Part shown: positions 1-11,888 of the stretch, piece by piece
How the letters are laid out: each line of letters begins with the position of its first letter
Position numbering within the stretch: position 1 is the stretch's first letter
Origin: Tetrapyrgos nigripes
Taxonomy: Eukaryota; Basidiomycota; Agaricomycetes; Agaricales; Campanellaceae
Direction of reading: 5' to 3'
Assembly (NCBI GenBank): GCA_013368315.1
Contig: JAACJM010000330.1
Location: 1-64,000, forward strand
Length of the DNA: 64,000 nucleotides
Made by a program: the position numbers and the translations under genes
Notes under the pieces: generated by a model
What the model was told of the DNA's origin: nothing
Seen by the model: only the letters and a program-made list of their open reading frames with translations
Databases searched by the model: none

Positions 1-667
1 TGAGCAGTCATACTACCAGATGTTTTGGTCCCACTAGTCTTCTTCTTGCCTTTTCCCTTTCGAGTGGACTGTTTAGGCAGAGCTGGAGACATTTGAAGTT
101 TGTCTTCCTGGTCCTCAGCCTCACTTTCTCCAGACAACGCAGGTGATGGTGATTGTCTCCCTAGATTGAGAGACAAGGGATTGTAATTGCTGTCATACTG
201 TCTAGAAGGAGCTGATGCAAAGGATGTGACTGAGGGGAGAGAAACTTCGGAGAGACACCATTTGCAAGATTTGAAGGGAGAGGGTGACCTGGAAGCAGCC
301 TTCTTGGTGGAAGAATGAAGATTGTGTGATGTGGCTGAGGCCTGGAAAGCTAAACTTTTAAACAAAAGGTTGAGCCTGATAGAGATTTAACAAAAGAGAT
401 GTCAGAAAGCTACATACCAGGCTGGGGAGTAATGGCGGAGTCAGCGGGTTTGTGTTTGCTAGATGAAGCTGCAGATTTGGTGGGCAAATTTGCTGGGTGC
501 ACTGTACTTCTGGGACCAGGATGAGAAGGAACCAAGGACATAGCCAGCGTAGACAGCTGAGTACCAGCTGCTGCCAGCTTTGCTTTGGGTTTTGGTCTTG
601 GAGGTTCTGCAGATTTTGGTTTTGCCATACTCTGCAGGAAAGATTTGGGAGGTACCTGGGAAGCCAA
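1..667 (-). CDS. Left-edge spliced gene, partial, Ser/Pro/Lys-rich protein
   Basis: I do not recognise the family. An exon at about 667-414 reads a Lys/Pro/Ala/Ser-rich low-complexity protein. It ends at a GTATGT donor, and the intron (about 413-356) has a CTGAC branch-like site and can end at TTTAG. Joined there, the frame stays open to base 1 without a stop, so the gene continues outside the window. The second exon is Ser/Lys/Asp-rich with a basic run near the edge (KGKGKKK), which suggests a disordered, possibly nuclear protein. No ATG is evident at the 5' end of the first exon, so it is probably an internal exon joined to exons further upstream (about 870-1440). The protein role is unknown; the splice evidence is what is directly seen. 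Confidence 0.5.
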
Positions 668-869
668 AAGTCACCAATATTCTCGAAGGAAGTTGATTTT
701 TGGTGCAGACGTCAGACAGCAGGTGACCTGTTTGAGCTGTGAACCAAAAGAAAAGATGAAAAGATAAGAGATAAAAAGAGGTCAGAATAGGAAATCAATG
801 AGAAAGAGAAAGTGGGGAAGTACAGTTCTACCAGACTGAGATGTCACCACATGATGGATAGCTGGAAGG

Positions 870-1440
870 ATTGGCAAGTCAATTCACTTGAAGTCCAGAG
901 AACCTGTAGGAGACTGGATGGACTATGAAAGATTTTGTGGTAAAGCAGATCAGTGATAAAGAAAAGGAGAAATCAGTCTGAAAACATATCACAACCCAAT
1001 TCTTAAAGGCATTTTTGTCCATAAGACCAAACCTCTTACTGGCACCAGGAGGTTGCAGAGCCTTAAGGATCAATAAGGAATTAGGTTGTGACTCAACAAG
1101 GTTAAGGAGTGCCATCGTGTAAAAATTCAAGAGTGCCAGAGGAGTTTCTTTGTTGAGAAACTCAAGCCAAGGAGTCATGGCGGCCTGATGAAAAATAAAA
1201 GATATAAAATTCAATCCTGTTCAACAATGACTGTTTCCAATTGATCCTTCATCTCCTGCTGATTGGTATCTGAAACTTGTTGTAGGGCCTCGACATCAAA
1301 AAGAGGTTTCTGGCACTAGCTAGCAGGTCCATAGAGAGACTGTCATAACAACCAGCGTAGTTGACAATATCAATTTGATTTTGGAGCTCTGAAATGGAGG
1401 TGGTGATCACAGTGGAGGTTTTGTCTTCATCATCCTAAAA
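870..1440 (-). CDS. Probable upstream exons of the left-edge gene
   Basis: On the minus strand a coding-like stretch at about 1196-1000 starts just after a TTTTCATCAG acceptor. It reads a Leu-rich helical segment (TPWLEFLNKETPLALLNFYT and onward). A second coding-like stretch at about 1430-1220 reads Asp/Glu and Gln-rich helical sequence (ELQNQIDIVNYAG, then EALQQVSDTNQQEMKDQL in another frame). They lie in line with the exons at 1-667 and could form one multi-exon gene, but frames shift between them, so decay is likely. The family is not recognised. Confidence 0.3.
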
Positions 1441-2302
1441 GTCAAAACATGAATCAAGTAAGGCGAGGGACATAGTGGAAAGTGAGAAAAGACACCAGAC
1501 TGATAGGAAATGGTGGGGGAACAAAAGAAAGAAAGATTTAGATGAAAGTGGACATTGAAAGCATCCACCCTTAAAAGATGCACCCTGAAAATATTGAAAC
1601 AGTGATCTGGCAAGAATGATGGAACTTCATAGAACATACTTGATGTATGTTTTATAATTAGAAGCCCAGATGTACCCATTTTGGGTATGAGTTTACCTAA
1701 AAGAGCCATAAAGTGGTAGCCCTAGCACAGTTGTACTAAGATTTATATATACACATCAAACTAGACCTTGTAAAGGCCTATTGTTTACTACCAAGTCTAA
1801 ATTTATGACTCAAGAGTGCTAATCAAAGACCATGGGGCTTCAATTGGGTCAGGAAAGGTTGATAAATGCAAAAGAGATACTGTTTGAGCAATCAAACAGC
1901 AGTATAGAAGTCAGCCCAAATAGGAAAAACAGATTCCTAAAGGAGAAGTCAACATCAGGTCACTTAGTTATGAATGCAGTTAAACACAGTTATCAATAAA
2001 CTTGTGATCCAACCAAGAGACTTCAATTAGACCTGTTTTGACCTGACAACAGATAAGAGATAGCCATAAGATTCTAGTACACTCCTGATTGAAGCAGAAT
2101 TTCAACCAGTGCTCCTTGAAAGGAACTTGGAGGGATTTGGCTTCATGAAAGTACTAGTCACAGAGTTTACCCACAATCCAAACATAGCGTTCTGCATCTG
2201 ACATTCTCATTCCATAAAAAACAGCAGGACTAGCCAGTGGAAGTCTCTGCAACTGAGTGAAAACAGTAGCTCAGAATGACTGGGACAGTCACTATTTAGT
2301 GA
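1441..2302. other. No recognisable gene
   Basis: AT-rich sequence without a convincing coding frame. The longest minus frame (1709-1407) is Phe/Leu-rich and looks like an antisense shadow. Nothing else was seen. Confidence 0.4.
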
Positions 2303-3560
2303 GGGGGAGATAATATGGTGGTAAATGCCTGGCCATGCACCCCACTATTTTGTGCACTTCTAAATTGAAGTAGTGTAACTCACTATATAAGCAATCAAAC
2401 CTATGAATCATCTAGTTGGTCCACTAGAATAACTCACAAGCAGGTATCTTTCAAGACAAAAGCTTTCATTTAGTTCCATCCCCAGTTGGTGACAGGACTT
2501 CACTATCCTTTGTTTGAATACAGTCACTGTACAAAGCAGTTCGTTTACTAGATTTATGACTTTGTTTTGCTACTTGGATGAGAGATATCTTGTCTGTACT
2601 GCAGCTGCTGATGTGTTCAATCCATAATATCACTCACCTGATGACTACAACTACAGTGGGTTGGCATACTCTTTGTAAGGAGAGTATTGAGGTTCCAGAC
2701 TCCTACTTAGGCTCAGCAATTCCTTATGTACAGCCTATGAACTCAGAGGCTTGATGGACCCTAGTAAACTACTATATAGTACTTAGCTAATCATGTGGCT
2801 GACTATAAAAGTGCACTTCGATTACCTTATCATACAACAACTGCTTGTAACTGCCTTTGTACAGATACAGTGCAACAGCAATATGAGTATTGTTCCTGTG
2901 AAAAGCAGCAGTCTACAGTTCATCTTCAGTGGGAAGCATCATACCCCTTGAGCCACTTAACTTCATTTTCTCAGTGCTCAGTTTTTTACATACCAAACAA
3001 TCCACTTGTTGTATTGTGTGGTACCTTGCAGAGGTGTGTATTGTGCAGTCCTTGTGGAGGTGTACAAAGTCTTCTTTGATTCTGAGTCAGTTGCATTCTT
3101 CATCTTTGTTTAGCACTCAGTTTACACTTCAGAGGTAGCTACACCTATTCAAGCAGTGTATTACCATCCTTTTCTGTCTACCCCAGTTTTGTTTTGTACT
3201 TGTTGGCGTATCACCACAACCAGACACCCACATATCTCCTCCTCATCACCCAGAATCCTCCTCTTCAAATTTTACCATTTCCTACCACCTTTCGATTCTC
3301 CATGTCACCTTCCTTTTACATCCTTTTACCCTTTATTCTGTCCAGTCAAAGTGGTATTCCATCTCATCTTGACTTCGATTACACTTCTTTTACTTCTTCC
3401 TAGATCTATTGTGAGAGCTTTAGTGTCTCCCTACCCCTTGAGTGGAAGGTAGTTGTTGGTTGAGTCATTCGCCTTTGACCCCATGCTCAGTGTCTCATCG
3501 GAACGCTCGCACTTTACAAATTTGTATAAAAGTCTTTAAGTTTGTGTTTGTTCTACACTT
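2303..3560 (+). mobile_element. Polypurine tract followed by LTR-like sequence
   Basis: GTGAGGGGGAGATAA at about 2300-2315 is a polypurine tract of the kind that precedes the 3' LTR of Ty3/gypsy elements, and it resembles the tract at 63,410 of element Z. The following 1.2 kb has no gene and contains TATA-like (ACTATATAAGC near 2380) and pyrimidine-rich sequence, as LTRs do. The placement (a minus-strand gene, about 600 bp, purine tract, LTR-like DNA) mirrors the 3' end of element Z. No second LTR copy is in the window, so boundaries and identity are inference. Confidence 0.3.
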
Positions 3561-4801
3561 ACGCAAAAGACACCCATTACCGATGTAGAGGAATATGAAA
3601 GCAAAGGGAAGGAATTTTGAGGGAGCCCAAGGCCATCCAAGTTTCTTGGCAATGGACCAAATGAGTGGTATAAGTCATCAGGTAAACGTAGTTTTGAGTA
3701 TCAAAAGAAAATGAAGTCATCCACCCATTTCACTAGGACTTCAACACCTGTGGTGATATGAGTGGTCAGTATTACATGTAATCATTGGAAAGGATAAGAA
3801 CTCATGGAAGATGAAGAAGGAAAAAACAACTTACTGGAGTGGAGGATTATGTGAACCATTGCATCTGCAATGAGGCCCCAGATACCCAGAGAGGACATTG
3901 ATCCAGATGGATGAGGCCATTGAACATTATGGCTACAAAACGTCTCACTGATGGATGGATTGGAATGTTTCAGAAAGCTGCAGCCTGTGTGCTAGGAGGA
4001 GTGTTGGTGATGAGTAGCCAACACTGAGAAAAGGTGCCCCAAGCACACTGGAAGTGTTTGGAGTTGATGAGAGAATTGACTGAATAGACTTCTGGATCGA
4101 TGACAATGGGAGGAATGTTTGTGTGTGATTCTTCAGGCAAGAGAGTGTCATGCAATTGGAGTAAGGAAAGAATATGAGAAGGAGTGCAAGGGAAGGAATG
4201 GTTTATGATGATGCAAAATTTGCCAGGTTTCTGTTCAATGACAGCTAATGGTGAAGTGCAAAAGGGACCAATAACAGATTGCAGTTGCATGGGGTCATAA
4301 CCGGGGGAAATACAACCTAGTTCGATCTCAGAAAGGAACTTCTCTTGAATGATATGCTGGAAAGTGGAGGCTGAAGGATGATTGGGAGGAGTGAAAGTAT
4401 GCAAGAGCATGTAGTTTTTCATGCCTATAAAGAAACCATTGTGAAGGCCTTCTGGAACCTTTGAGAACTTGTCTAGGCCACCTGTGGCCAAGAGAAGCTC
4501 TGTCCAAGCATCAGGACAAAGCTGGGTGAGGACAGGGAATAGGTTACTTTGATCTGGGAGGGCCACTGCTCCTGCCACCACTGGAGCTGTTGTGGCTGGA
4601 CCTGGAGGAACAGTGACTTTGGGAGTTGTGATCCTCTGATCCACAATGGGTGCAAGCATGATGGAAAGTGCAGGTGGAAGAGGAGCAGCCATTGCTGTTG
4701 AAGGCGATGCAGTACATCCTTCCAGAGGAGTCCTTGTACACCTTGCCTTGTTTGGTGACATAACCGTCATTGTGATGATGTCTCCTGGATCCCCACAACA
4801 T
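3560..4801 (-). pseudogene. Reverse transcriptase of a DIRS-like retroelement, decayed
   Basis: Read right to left, the frame first shows a Cys/His cluster (YCIAFNSNGC, C..HHAC, C, H) near 4730-4680. It then has RT N-terminal blocks typical of the agaricomycete retroelement family that has KVPEGL.NGF, GPF.TSPL, PGKF and SVNSLI..., here VPEGLHNGFFIG, IGPFCTSPLAVI and SVNSLINSKHF. A TGA at about 3970 interrupts it, but the next codons (IPIHPSVRRF) are still RT. An intron (3834-3748, GTAAGT to CACAG) separates this from VEVLVKWVDDFIFF, which holds the catalytic Asp pair (about 3735-3712). Further homology (LPFAFIFLYIG) is frame-shifted near 3580. No recombinase domain is left. The DIRS-like assignment rests on my memory of the family; RT identity is firm. 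Confidence 0.7.
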
Positions 4802-4859
4802 GCAAAGGAGATTGAACGATGAGGTAGAAGATGAGGAAGTCTGAAATGTGGAAGAGGAG

Positions 4860-5800
4860 GAGGCTGAGCCTATGGACTAATTCAAAATGTGACCTGCACA
4901 ACACTTTTCATCTCACCAGGAAGACAGGTATGAGTTTACGCCAGGTGGAAGAATAGTGGAGAAATAAGATTTTTGAGTAATGAAACATTGATAGTACCAG
5001 TCCCAGATGTCATGTTGAATCTCAGCTATGCTAACAGCCCAATGGTTTGGAGATGACTCCCATGCCTGGAAGGTCTCCTGCAAATAGAAGACAGTGGTAG
5101 GAAAGTTGTCCTCAAGAGCCATGAACAACTCATAGATGTCATCAGCAACACTGAGGGCCATGGCTGTGCCTGGCAGTTTGCCTTTGTTGTATATGTAGAA
5201 TTGGGAGACCATCTCCTTGAAATGTCTGCCTATGTCTGGAAGGTCACCCTCCTGTAGGAGAAGAAGGGATGGGCCAGTGATGCAACTTTCACTCTTGATG
5301 AGGACAGGGGTGAAGTTGTGCATGAGATGGCTGCTCCCACAGGTGATTGGCATGTGAGCCTCCCAGTACTTGATCAGATTCTTGGAAATGATCTGATGAA
5401 CCAGGAACGTGAAAGTTGAGAGCTTCTTCTTAGGCTGGACTACGACTGTAGAAGAGGAAGAGGCTGACAAGGAGGAGAGGGAGGATGCCTCAGAGTCCAA
5501 AATGACCTGAGCTTTCTGCCTGGATTTCTTCTTCTTGGATTTGGACTTCTTGACTGGTGTGGGCTGATCAGAGGAAGAAGAGTCTGGTCAGAAGTGGAAT
5601 CAGCAACAGGCTTTGACTTCTTGGACTTCTTGGACCTAGAAGCCTTAGGCTTCAGATCCTTTGCAGCACCTTTGGACTTCTTCTTAGACTTGCAAGGGGG
5701 AGAATCGGATGAGTTGTCAGAGTTGGTGTCAGACTCAGGAACAGAATGATGGTCCAAGGGGGGAGTCAGGGGCCTTCCACTTCTTGCATCCAAGATGAGG
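4860..5800 (-). pseudogene. Gag-like exon upstream of the DIRS-like RT
   Basis: The frame begins with an acidic-then-basic region (ESDTNSDNSSDSPP, SKKKSKGAAKD, KKSKKSKP) at 5800-5590. It has a one-base frameshift near 5585, then continues as DSEASSLSSLSASSSS and a helical domain of about 150 residues (LPDIGRHFKEMVSQFYIYN..., HDIWDWYYQCF). It ends at a GTGAGA donor (about 4911), with an acceptor CCATAG near 4868 leading into the Ser-rich start of the RT-bearing exon. Position and composition fit a nucleocapsid-like first gene of the retroelement. The function is inferred only from context. Confidence 0.5.
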
Positions 5801-6650
5801 AGAAAACATATGAGAGTGTTTGTGTGGATGAGTCTGCGATAGAGAAAGGTGATCACCCAGAGAATGTGGATGGAATGGAACAAAAGGCTCAGCTCTGCCT
5901 TTGCCTTTGTCAGGTCGAGGAGTGTGTCAACTATGATCCCAGTCATTGCGAGAACAAGAGGGTCCTGGAGTGGCACTATGGTGAGACAGATGAGAGATAC
6001 AAGGAGAAACTGGGGCTGGGAGAAAGGACTCTTGTTGGCTGGAGGAGAAATAAGGAGCATCTGCAGAAATCAGGATGGAGAACAATGTGTATGAGCAACT
6101 CTCAGACCTACCCCTGTGAAAGGAGAATTCGGACTGATGCAGTGAGCCAGATAAAGGACATGATGAGGAAGGTGGAGTTGCACAGGAGCACCAGCACGAG
6201 AACCCCCAACTGGAGTTGGGTGCACATGTTCTGGGATTTCCTGAGGCAGAGAAACATCATGAGTGCACTGTGAGTGTCTGAATCAGCTCTAGGGCATTGA
6301 TGCATGCCATCAAGGTCATCAGACTGACTCTCAGAAGAAACCAAGCATCCCATGGGTCTGAAGGGCCTGCTCTTGGCAAGCCAGCACTGGATGCATGGTC
6401 ATGGATGAAGACCCTGTGCCCTGAGGCTCAGCCATCCTGTCACCATCAACCCGATCAGTGCAGAGCACGTCAGGATGGTCATTGATGGGTTGATCCTCAG
6501 CTAGAGGGGTGTTGTCATTAGGCAAGATGCCTGTACTGCTCTGGAACTTGCCATTGGCAGCCCTAGGAGGAACATGGCATTGGATGAACAGGGCTTGGAG
6601 ACCCACCATGAGGAGAACAAGGGAGAAAGAACAAGTGAAGCAGAGAAGAG
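5801..6650 (-). other. Probable 5' part of the retroelement, no clear frame
   Basis: Minus-strand frames at 6609-6331 (acidic, NDNTPLAEDQPINDHPD) and 6353-6108 look partly coding, in line with the gag-like exon, but stops and frame changes prevent a gene model. No terminal repeat was found. Confidence 0.25.
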
Positions 6651-7154
6651 TGAGTGACTAGAGTAGAGGACAGAAAAACTCGAAATAGTAAATTTTCACT
6701 ACTACAGGAATATAATACTGAGAAGAGGATCAAGAGGTGACCCTATCACATGGTCACGATGAAAAGAACCAGAGATTCTAATTTTGGATGGGAGTTGCAG
6801 ACATCAAAGAGGGCTTGATATTTGCTCCAGTCACCAACATCACACAGGTTAACTTGGGCGGCATGCCAACCAGGTCCACAACCCAGTTGACACTAAATGG
6901 AACCACAATGAACAACTGTCTGTGGTAAGATTTGAACTTAGAAAACCAATGATCACTCAAAATTACACACAGTTCCGGTAAGGCTTCAACAGCTTCTCCA
7001 GCTCTTCACAAGCAGAGGTTGTGAGCTCTACATAGAACCTGCTGAACATGGTGCTGAAGCAAACATTCTTCAAGTGAGTGCAAGTGGCTGCTAGTGTATA
7101 CTCAGTTTTCACTGCGTTTCAAATGAAGTTTCTTCCTTCTGGTGTCATTGACAA

Positions 7155-8113
7155 TCAAAGGACCATGGGCTCTATCCTGAGGATCCTGCCTTGTGAATGC
7201 TGTAGGTGGGTAATATGCATAGAGTAGTTGTTGGAGGCAGCAACAAGGTTCTTTGCAATCTCCAGAAGAATTTCATCATGTGTGTTTGTGAGCTGCAGAT
7301 TGGAAAAATGAACAACAAAACTCTTTTTATCCAAATGAATTATGCACAGGAGACATTTTAACTGGAACCAAAGTGCAGCAGTGAAAGCTTGGAGTGTTGG
7401 TTTGGGGCTGACAACAGGGGGCCTTTCATACCACTGCAGATCTATAATGTTGCAGTCAATCTGAGATGGCTGGGACAACATATAAATACAGGTGTAACTC
7501 TAAAAGCATCATTTCTTATGCTATTGGCACAACACACACTGTCATTCTGACATCTTGTTTAGCTTAACAACAGAGGAAACTTCTCTCGTCAATCAGAAAA
7601 GCTTTAACCTAAAGAATGTATGGGTTGCCTACAGTACAGGAACTTCTGCCTGCTGGTTCTTCCCTTTCTCCTTCAGCTCCTGCAAGCATGCTGATAAGAT
7701 GTACATCAAGTCAAATGGCATTGGGTGCATATCCAACATCAGTCCACATATGCTTTGGCTCACTTCAGAGATGAAAAAGTGGTACTTCTCATCTTTGGAA
7801 AACACACTGACATCTAGCCTGCAAAAGAACCACAGGTCAGACCACTGTCCATTATTAACCTGCTCTTCATGCTTGATGAGAGCTTGGACCATCTTCTCCA
7901 CAAACATGTAAAGTTCTCTCTTGCCTCTATCAGTTTCTGCTTTGGACAGGAGCAAACTGTCTCCAGCACCAAAGGCAGTGAGTGCTGATTTTCATCCCAT
8001 GTGCCAGGACTAGCAGGTTCTTCTGTCAGTAAATAGTACACTAATCTCTCCATAACTGAACTTATGCTAACTGGCCAAGGGGTGTAACACCCTGCATATG
8101 GCAATGGACCCAA
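7155..8113 (-). pseudogene. Unrecognised minus-strand gene, broken
   Basis: I do not recognise this family. The best frame (7955-7629) reads a helical protein with SLLLSKAETDRGKRELYMF, VEKMVQALIKHEEQVN, RLDVSVFSKDEKYHFF and ISEVSQSICGLMLDMHP, which looks like real coding sequence. A second block at 7481-7155 (ALWFQLKCLLCIIHLDKKSF, HDEILLEIAKNLVAAS) probably belongs to the same gene after an intron. The 5' part (8113-7960) is in another frame, so a frameshift or an unseen intron separates them. No domain was assigned. Confidence 0.35.
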
Positions 8114-8299
8114 TCAGTGCCTGGCTTTGCATGGCCCCCAGAAGTAAAGCATCTGAACCCACCCTTCTGGATCAACTCAGATATAAATGAAGTGCTGAAC
8201 CATTTTGGCAGTGCTGGGCCATTGTTTTCACAAGGGCCTGGACTGAAGGGAATCCTTGACAGACTTTTCTTCTGTGATTCACAGGAAAATTCACATTTT

Positions 8300-9057
8300 A
8301 TAACATGAGTATCCTGTTGGAGGAGGTGTTAAGTCCATGGAGGTCTATGGAAATGAGTGGAACAAGGATGAATCTGGATGGAACTGGATGGGAGGAGAAT
8401 AGACAGGAGAAGAGAGGATCCAGCTGGAATGACTGGGAAGTCGAGACAGAAGTTAATGGCACTATTAGTACCACCTCACTAGTTGTCTAAGGAAATCTAT
8501 CGGAAACAACAGGAGACCAGCTAAATTGATTTTAGACTTAAGCTATCTACTACAAAGTTGCTAGCTCAAGTACTACATCAGAAGTGTACAGAAAGAGATA
8601 GGGAACTATTGGAAATGAAATGGAAACTACTGGAAAAGGTAAAGACAAAGGAAAATACTCAATTTGCTATCATCACATAAAAACCCTTTAGAAAAGGAAA
8701 AGGAAGGGGAGCACATGGTGCTACTGGATATGAAGTGGAAATGTGGAAAATCTGAATACAAGCTGTCCAGTTAGGATCTGGAATTGCACACTGGTTCCTG
8801 GGTTGGAGCCAGTGGCAAATAAAGTCCAAACAGATTTGTGGAGGCTCAGATATGAATCAGAAATGAAATAGTTCAGAAAGGAATCAGAAATGAAGGAAAT
8901 GCGAATAGGGGTAAAAAGGAAAAGGATTGGAAAGGCATGGAAAGAACATGGAATGGCATGGAGTTTACAGGAGGTTGCAGCCTGACCCAATTGTAGAAAT
9001 CAACATTGCAGGCTCTGGAGGTAAGTATCCAATTTCTGGATATAGAAGAGTAAGCTT
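8300..9057. other. GA/GGAA-rich spacer, no gene
   Basis: Purine-rich sequence with many GGAA and TGGAA words (for example around 8330-8420 and 8920-8960). No coding frame is convincing. Confidence 0.4.
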
Positions 9058-9312
9058 GTGTCCATATTGCAGCATCTTCACAGGATGAGGCCAGATGACT
9101 TGACCTCACTGAACAAGCTTAGAGGCCAATTTCAGTATTGTAGGCAGCTTGTCAGGGCTAACTCCAAGATGTTTCATTCCAGAAGATCTGTGAGAGCTCT
9201 GTGTAACTATACTGATGCAATAGACTTACTTATAATCATTGGTGATATCTCTACCACCAAGGATGAGCTTGAAGTGCTCAAGCAGGCAATCTCCCCCATT
9301 GTAACACAATAG
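9058..9312 (+). CDS. Small unrecognised open frame
   Basis: An 84-codon frame reads MSILQHLHRMRPDDLTSLNK, QFQYCRQLVRANSKMFH, VRALCNYTDAIDLL and KDELEVLKQAISPIV. It is balanced and helical, unlike the shadows around it, so it may be an exon of a lost gene. No start context, partner or domain was recognised. A minus-strand frame at 9646-9422 (YWLKLYLNLPDYQHFNL) is also coding-like. Neither can be linked to a product. Confidence 0.25.
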   Translation: MSILQHLHRMRPDDLTSLNKLRGQFQYCRQLVRANSKMFHSRRSVRALCNYTDAIDLLIIIGDISTTKDELEVLKQAISPIVTQ

Positions 9313-9739
9313 AGCTTCTCTATAATGGATCCAATCTCATAGGAGTTGGACAGGAGTGTGTAAAGCAGGTGGAGCTATAACCTTACATTAAGTCTAGGAG
9401 CCTCAATGACAGAACACAGGATCAAATTGTGCTCACCCACTCATGCATGTGGACCAATCTGCTGTCTTTGCCTTCCTCTACCCTTTCCTCTACAAATGCC
9501 ACTTTCTTTAGGGTTTGGGAAAGAGTGAGATTGAAATGTTGGTAGTCTGGAAGGTTGAGGTATAGCTTCAACCAGTACAGATTGTTGTTAGGCTCTCCAA
9601 TCCTTGCCTCCCCAGACCCTTCAAGCTCTTGACTGTTGCTCACCACAAACAGAATGCAGGTATGAGAGTCATTGAAGTTTTTCAGTGGCTGAAAAAGACT
9701 GCTGCTGCTGGTCAGCTGCTTTTCTCCTGATTGTGAAAC

Positions 9740-9755
9740 AAAAAAAAAAAAAAAA
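9740..9755. repeat. Poly-A run (16 nt)
   Basis: Sixteen consecutive A. It could be an old poly-A tail of an inserted RNA copy or plain slippage. No flanking target duplication was seen. Confidence 0.9.
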
Positions 9756-9848
9756 CAGAGTGTGAAATCATTAGAGCACTCACTGTGAGCAATGGAGAGT
9801 CAAAACCTGGTGCTACACATAGTAGTGGGGCAGACTGAGTGGAATTAT

Positions 9849-9871
9849 GTGGTGGTGGTGGTGGTGGTGGG
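9849..9871. repeat. GGT trinucleotide microsatellite
   Basis: About seven perfect GTG/TGG units in a row. Confidence 0.9.
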
Positions 9872-10606
9872 AGCTCAGGGTATACAGCAGACTGTTGGAA
9901 CATATTCCAATCTGTTTTCTCATTCCAGTTCCTCTCCATGTTCAGCTCAAAGATCTGACAGTCTGCAAATGGCTGGGAGAAGGCAAGACTGCTGGTGGCT
10001 AACTATTGTTGGAGAAATTGTAGGTGGAATAATCAGGGTTCTCCTGGAAGTAGACCTCCAGATCCTCCTGAGCTTTTTTGTCTGTCATGATCTGGGTCTG
10101 GACATGGGAGTTCAGGGGTAGCCAGGTTAAAATCTGCAGTTCAGTTGCAATGATACTGCCACTGGTCTCTGTAGAGATATGTACATATCCTGGACATCTG
10201 TGCCTGCTGCAAGTAGATGAGGCAGTACCTGTCAAATAACCACCCAAGTCACACAAGATAGAGACAAGAGTAAGACAATAGATTGAGATAGAAATAAGAG
10301 AGAATGAGCAGGCTGACTAGGCTTAACACTGTGTAGACAAAGTGAATGAACTGGGGAATCAGTTACAAAGGATCACAAGTATATTTGAGAAAGTCTAAGA
10401 GATGAGAAAAGGTTGACATGAACAATAGATCAAATATGGATAGATATAGGTACCAAATCATAGAAGAATGATTGACAGTTATTATAGGGTTTGCTGAGTG
10501 TGAATCTGAATATAAATCAACAAGGAAAAGCAATGGACAAATGATGAAGGAATTCTGGGTTTAATGACGAAGTAAAGGAAGAAGGAGGACAAAGAACTGT
10601 AGCAGT
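9872..10606. other. No recognisable gene
   Basis: Two opposite short frames (9792-10121 plus, 10256-9999 minus) cover the same bases and neither shows a known motif. Nothing else was seen. Confidence 0.4.
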
Positions 10607-11180
10607 TCATGACATTACCCCTTCTTTAAACTGTGCTTTCACCTGGACCACATGAGTACTTTTCCAGATATCCTGCATGCTGATCTCCATTGAACAGATT
10701 GTCAATCCTGCATGTATCAAGTTTGGTGGACAGTATGCATCAGTTTCAATCATATCCTTCAGTTTTGTCAATCCAGAAGCTGGTTCCCATGAGTTTTTGG
10801 AGTCCAAGTAATCCAACGATTTGACCAAGTACTGAACACCTCAATGATTTCTAGTTGGTTTTGAGTCCAGAATTGCTTCAACATCATACTTGTTATCCTC
10901 TGGTAGTGATTCTGCAGGTTCACCTGGGTAGTTTACTCCATGTGCTTCAGTTTCCTTGTATGGTGATAGTAGTGAAGCATGGAATACTGGATGAATTCAC
11001 CAGGTGTTTGGCAGTTTGAGACAATAGTTAACCTTGCCAATTACACCAGTGATTTTGAAGGGTCCATGACAGCAGTTTGCCAACTTAGCTTTTGGCCTTG
11101 TTGTCTTCAAGTTTTTTCCATCTAATGATACCTTGTCCCCAACTTTGAACTTCACACCTTCCACTGGAGGCAAGCTCATG
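10607..11180 (-). pseudogene. Ty3/gypsy chromovirus integrase C-terminus with chromodomain, fragment
   Basis: From 11,180 downwards the frame reads FKVGDKVSLDGKNLKT and HGPFKITGVIGKVNYCLKLP, then (other side of a small break) HPVFHASLLSPYKETE. This is the SH3-like/GPY-F C-terminal module of gypsy integrases. It is followed by KYDVEAILDSK, a stop, and QYLVKSLDYLDSKNSWEP, a chromodomain (Tyr-Leu-Val-Lys-x-Leu-x-Tyr...Ser-Trp-Glu-Pro core). In chromoviruses this module targets integration to marked chromatin. Nothing upstream of the C-terminal module remains, because unrelated sequence begins at about 11,190. It is a dead relic in minus orientation. Confidence 0.85.
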
Positions 11181-11345
11181 GGAAGCTGACAAAGACTTCA
11201 CCTTCAGCTCCCACCAGTAATCAGACACGAGAGCCCAAGTATATTTTGCTCTGTGTACAGTACCTTAGATGAATCTTGGAAGATCTTGAACCTAAGATTT
11301 TACTGTTGCTAGGCACTGCTTAGTTTCTATTGAGGAATGAAAGGA

Positions 11346-11888
11346 CCTTTTAGCAGACCTCGAAAAGGAAATAGGTAACTGTATAGTTATAGCTGCAAGT
11401 AGTATAAAAAGGACCAGATATTACAAGTAGCTACCAAAGCCACGTACTGTAGAGTATCAGATCTCGCTAGCAATAGTAGAGGACATGAAACACAGACTAA
11501 AGCTTCTAAACAAACTTAACTGCACTCGTTATGAGTATAAACATTTGTGTTGGAGATAATAGAGTTTTAAAATTGAACATCTTTGAGGTTATAACTGTGA
11601 TCTTTGTGTTGACCTTCTGGTCTATTAAGTGTTGATTTTAAGGCAACTGTGGCCTACAAGTGTTTGATTTTAGGGACTCATTGATCCCCTTGGTGTTAAA
11701 CTTGTGTTTATTGTGTCGCATGCTAAGCGCTAACTTCATTGAAAAACCCCAATCAAAAGTACTTATAGTACAAGTAAACTGGGAATTTGAGTACTCTGAC
11801 TACTCAGAACACTCATCTCATTTACATTTGTATACAGTTTTATGTTTGGGTGCAGTTCCTAGCGCTTAATTACAAAAACCACCTATTA
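11346..11888 (+). mobile_element. LTR fragment of the element Z family
   Basis: This 540-bp segment matches 49,111-49,698, the 3' two fifths of the 5' LTR of element Z, in the same orientation. Shared blocks include TAGGTAACTGTATAGTT, AAAGGACCAGATATTACAAG, TAAACATT.GTGTTGGAGA and the end block CTTAATTACAAAAACCACCT. It has one copy of the 42-bp unit that is triplicated in element Z. Both copies stop matching right after ACCTATTA, which marks the probable LTR end. The left side is truncated. Confidence 0.8.

Noticed and set aside
5746..6273. 175-codon plus frame
   Set aside because: Antisense to the retroelement gag region; composition (Glu/Arg/Ser shadows) without motifs.
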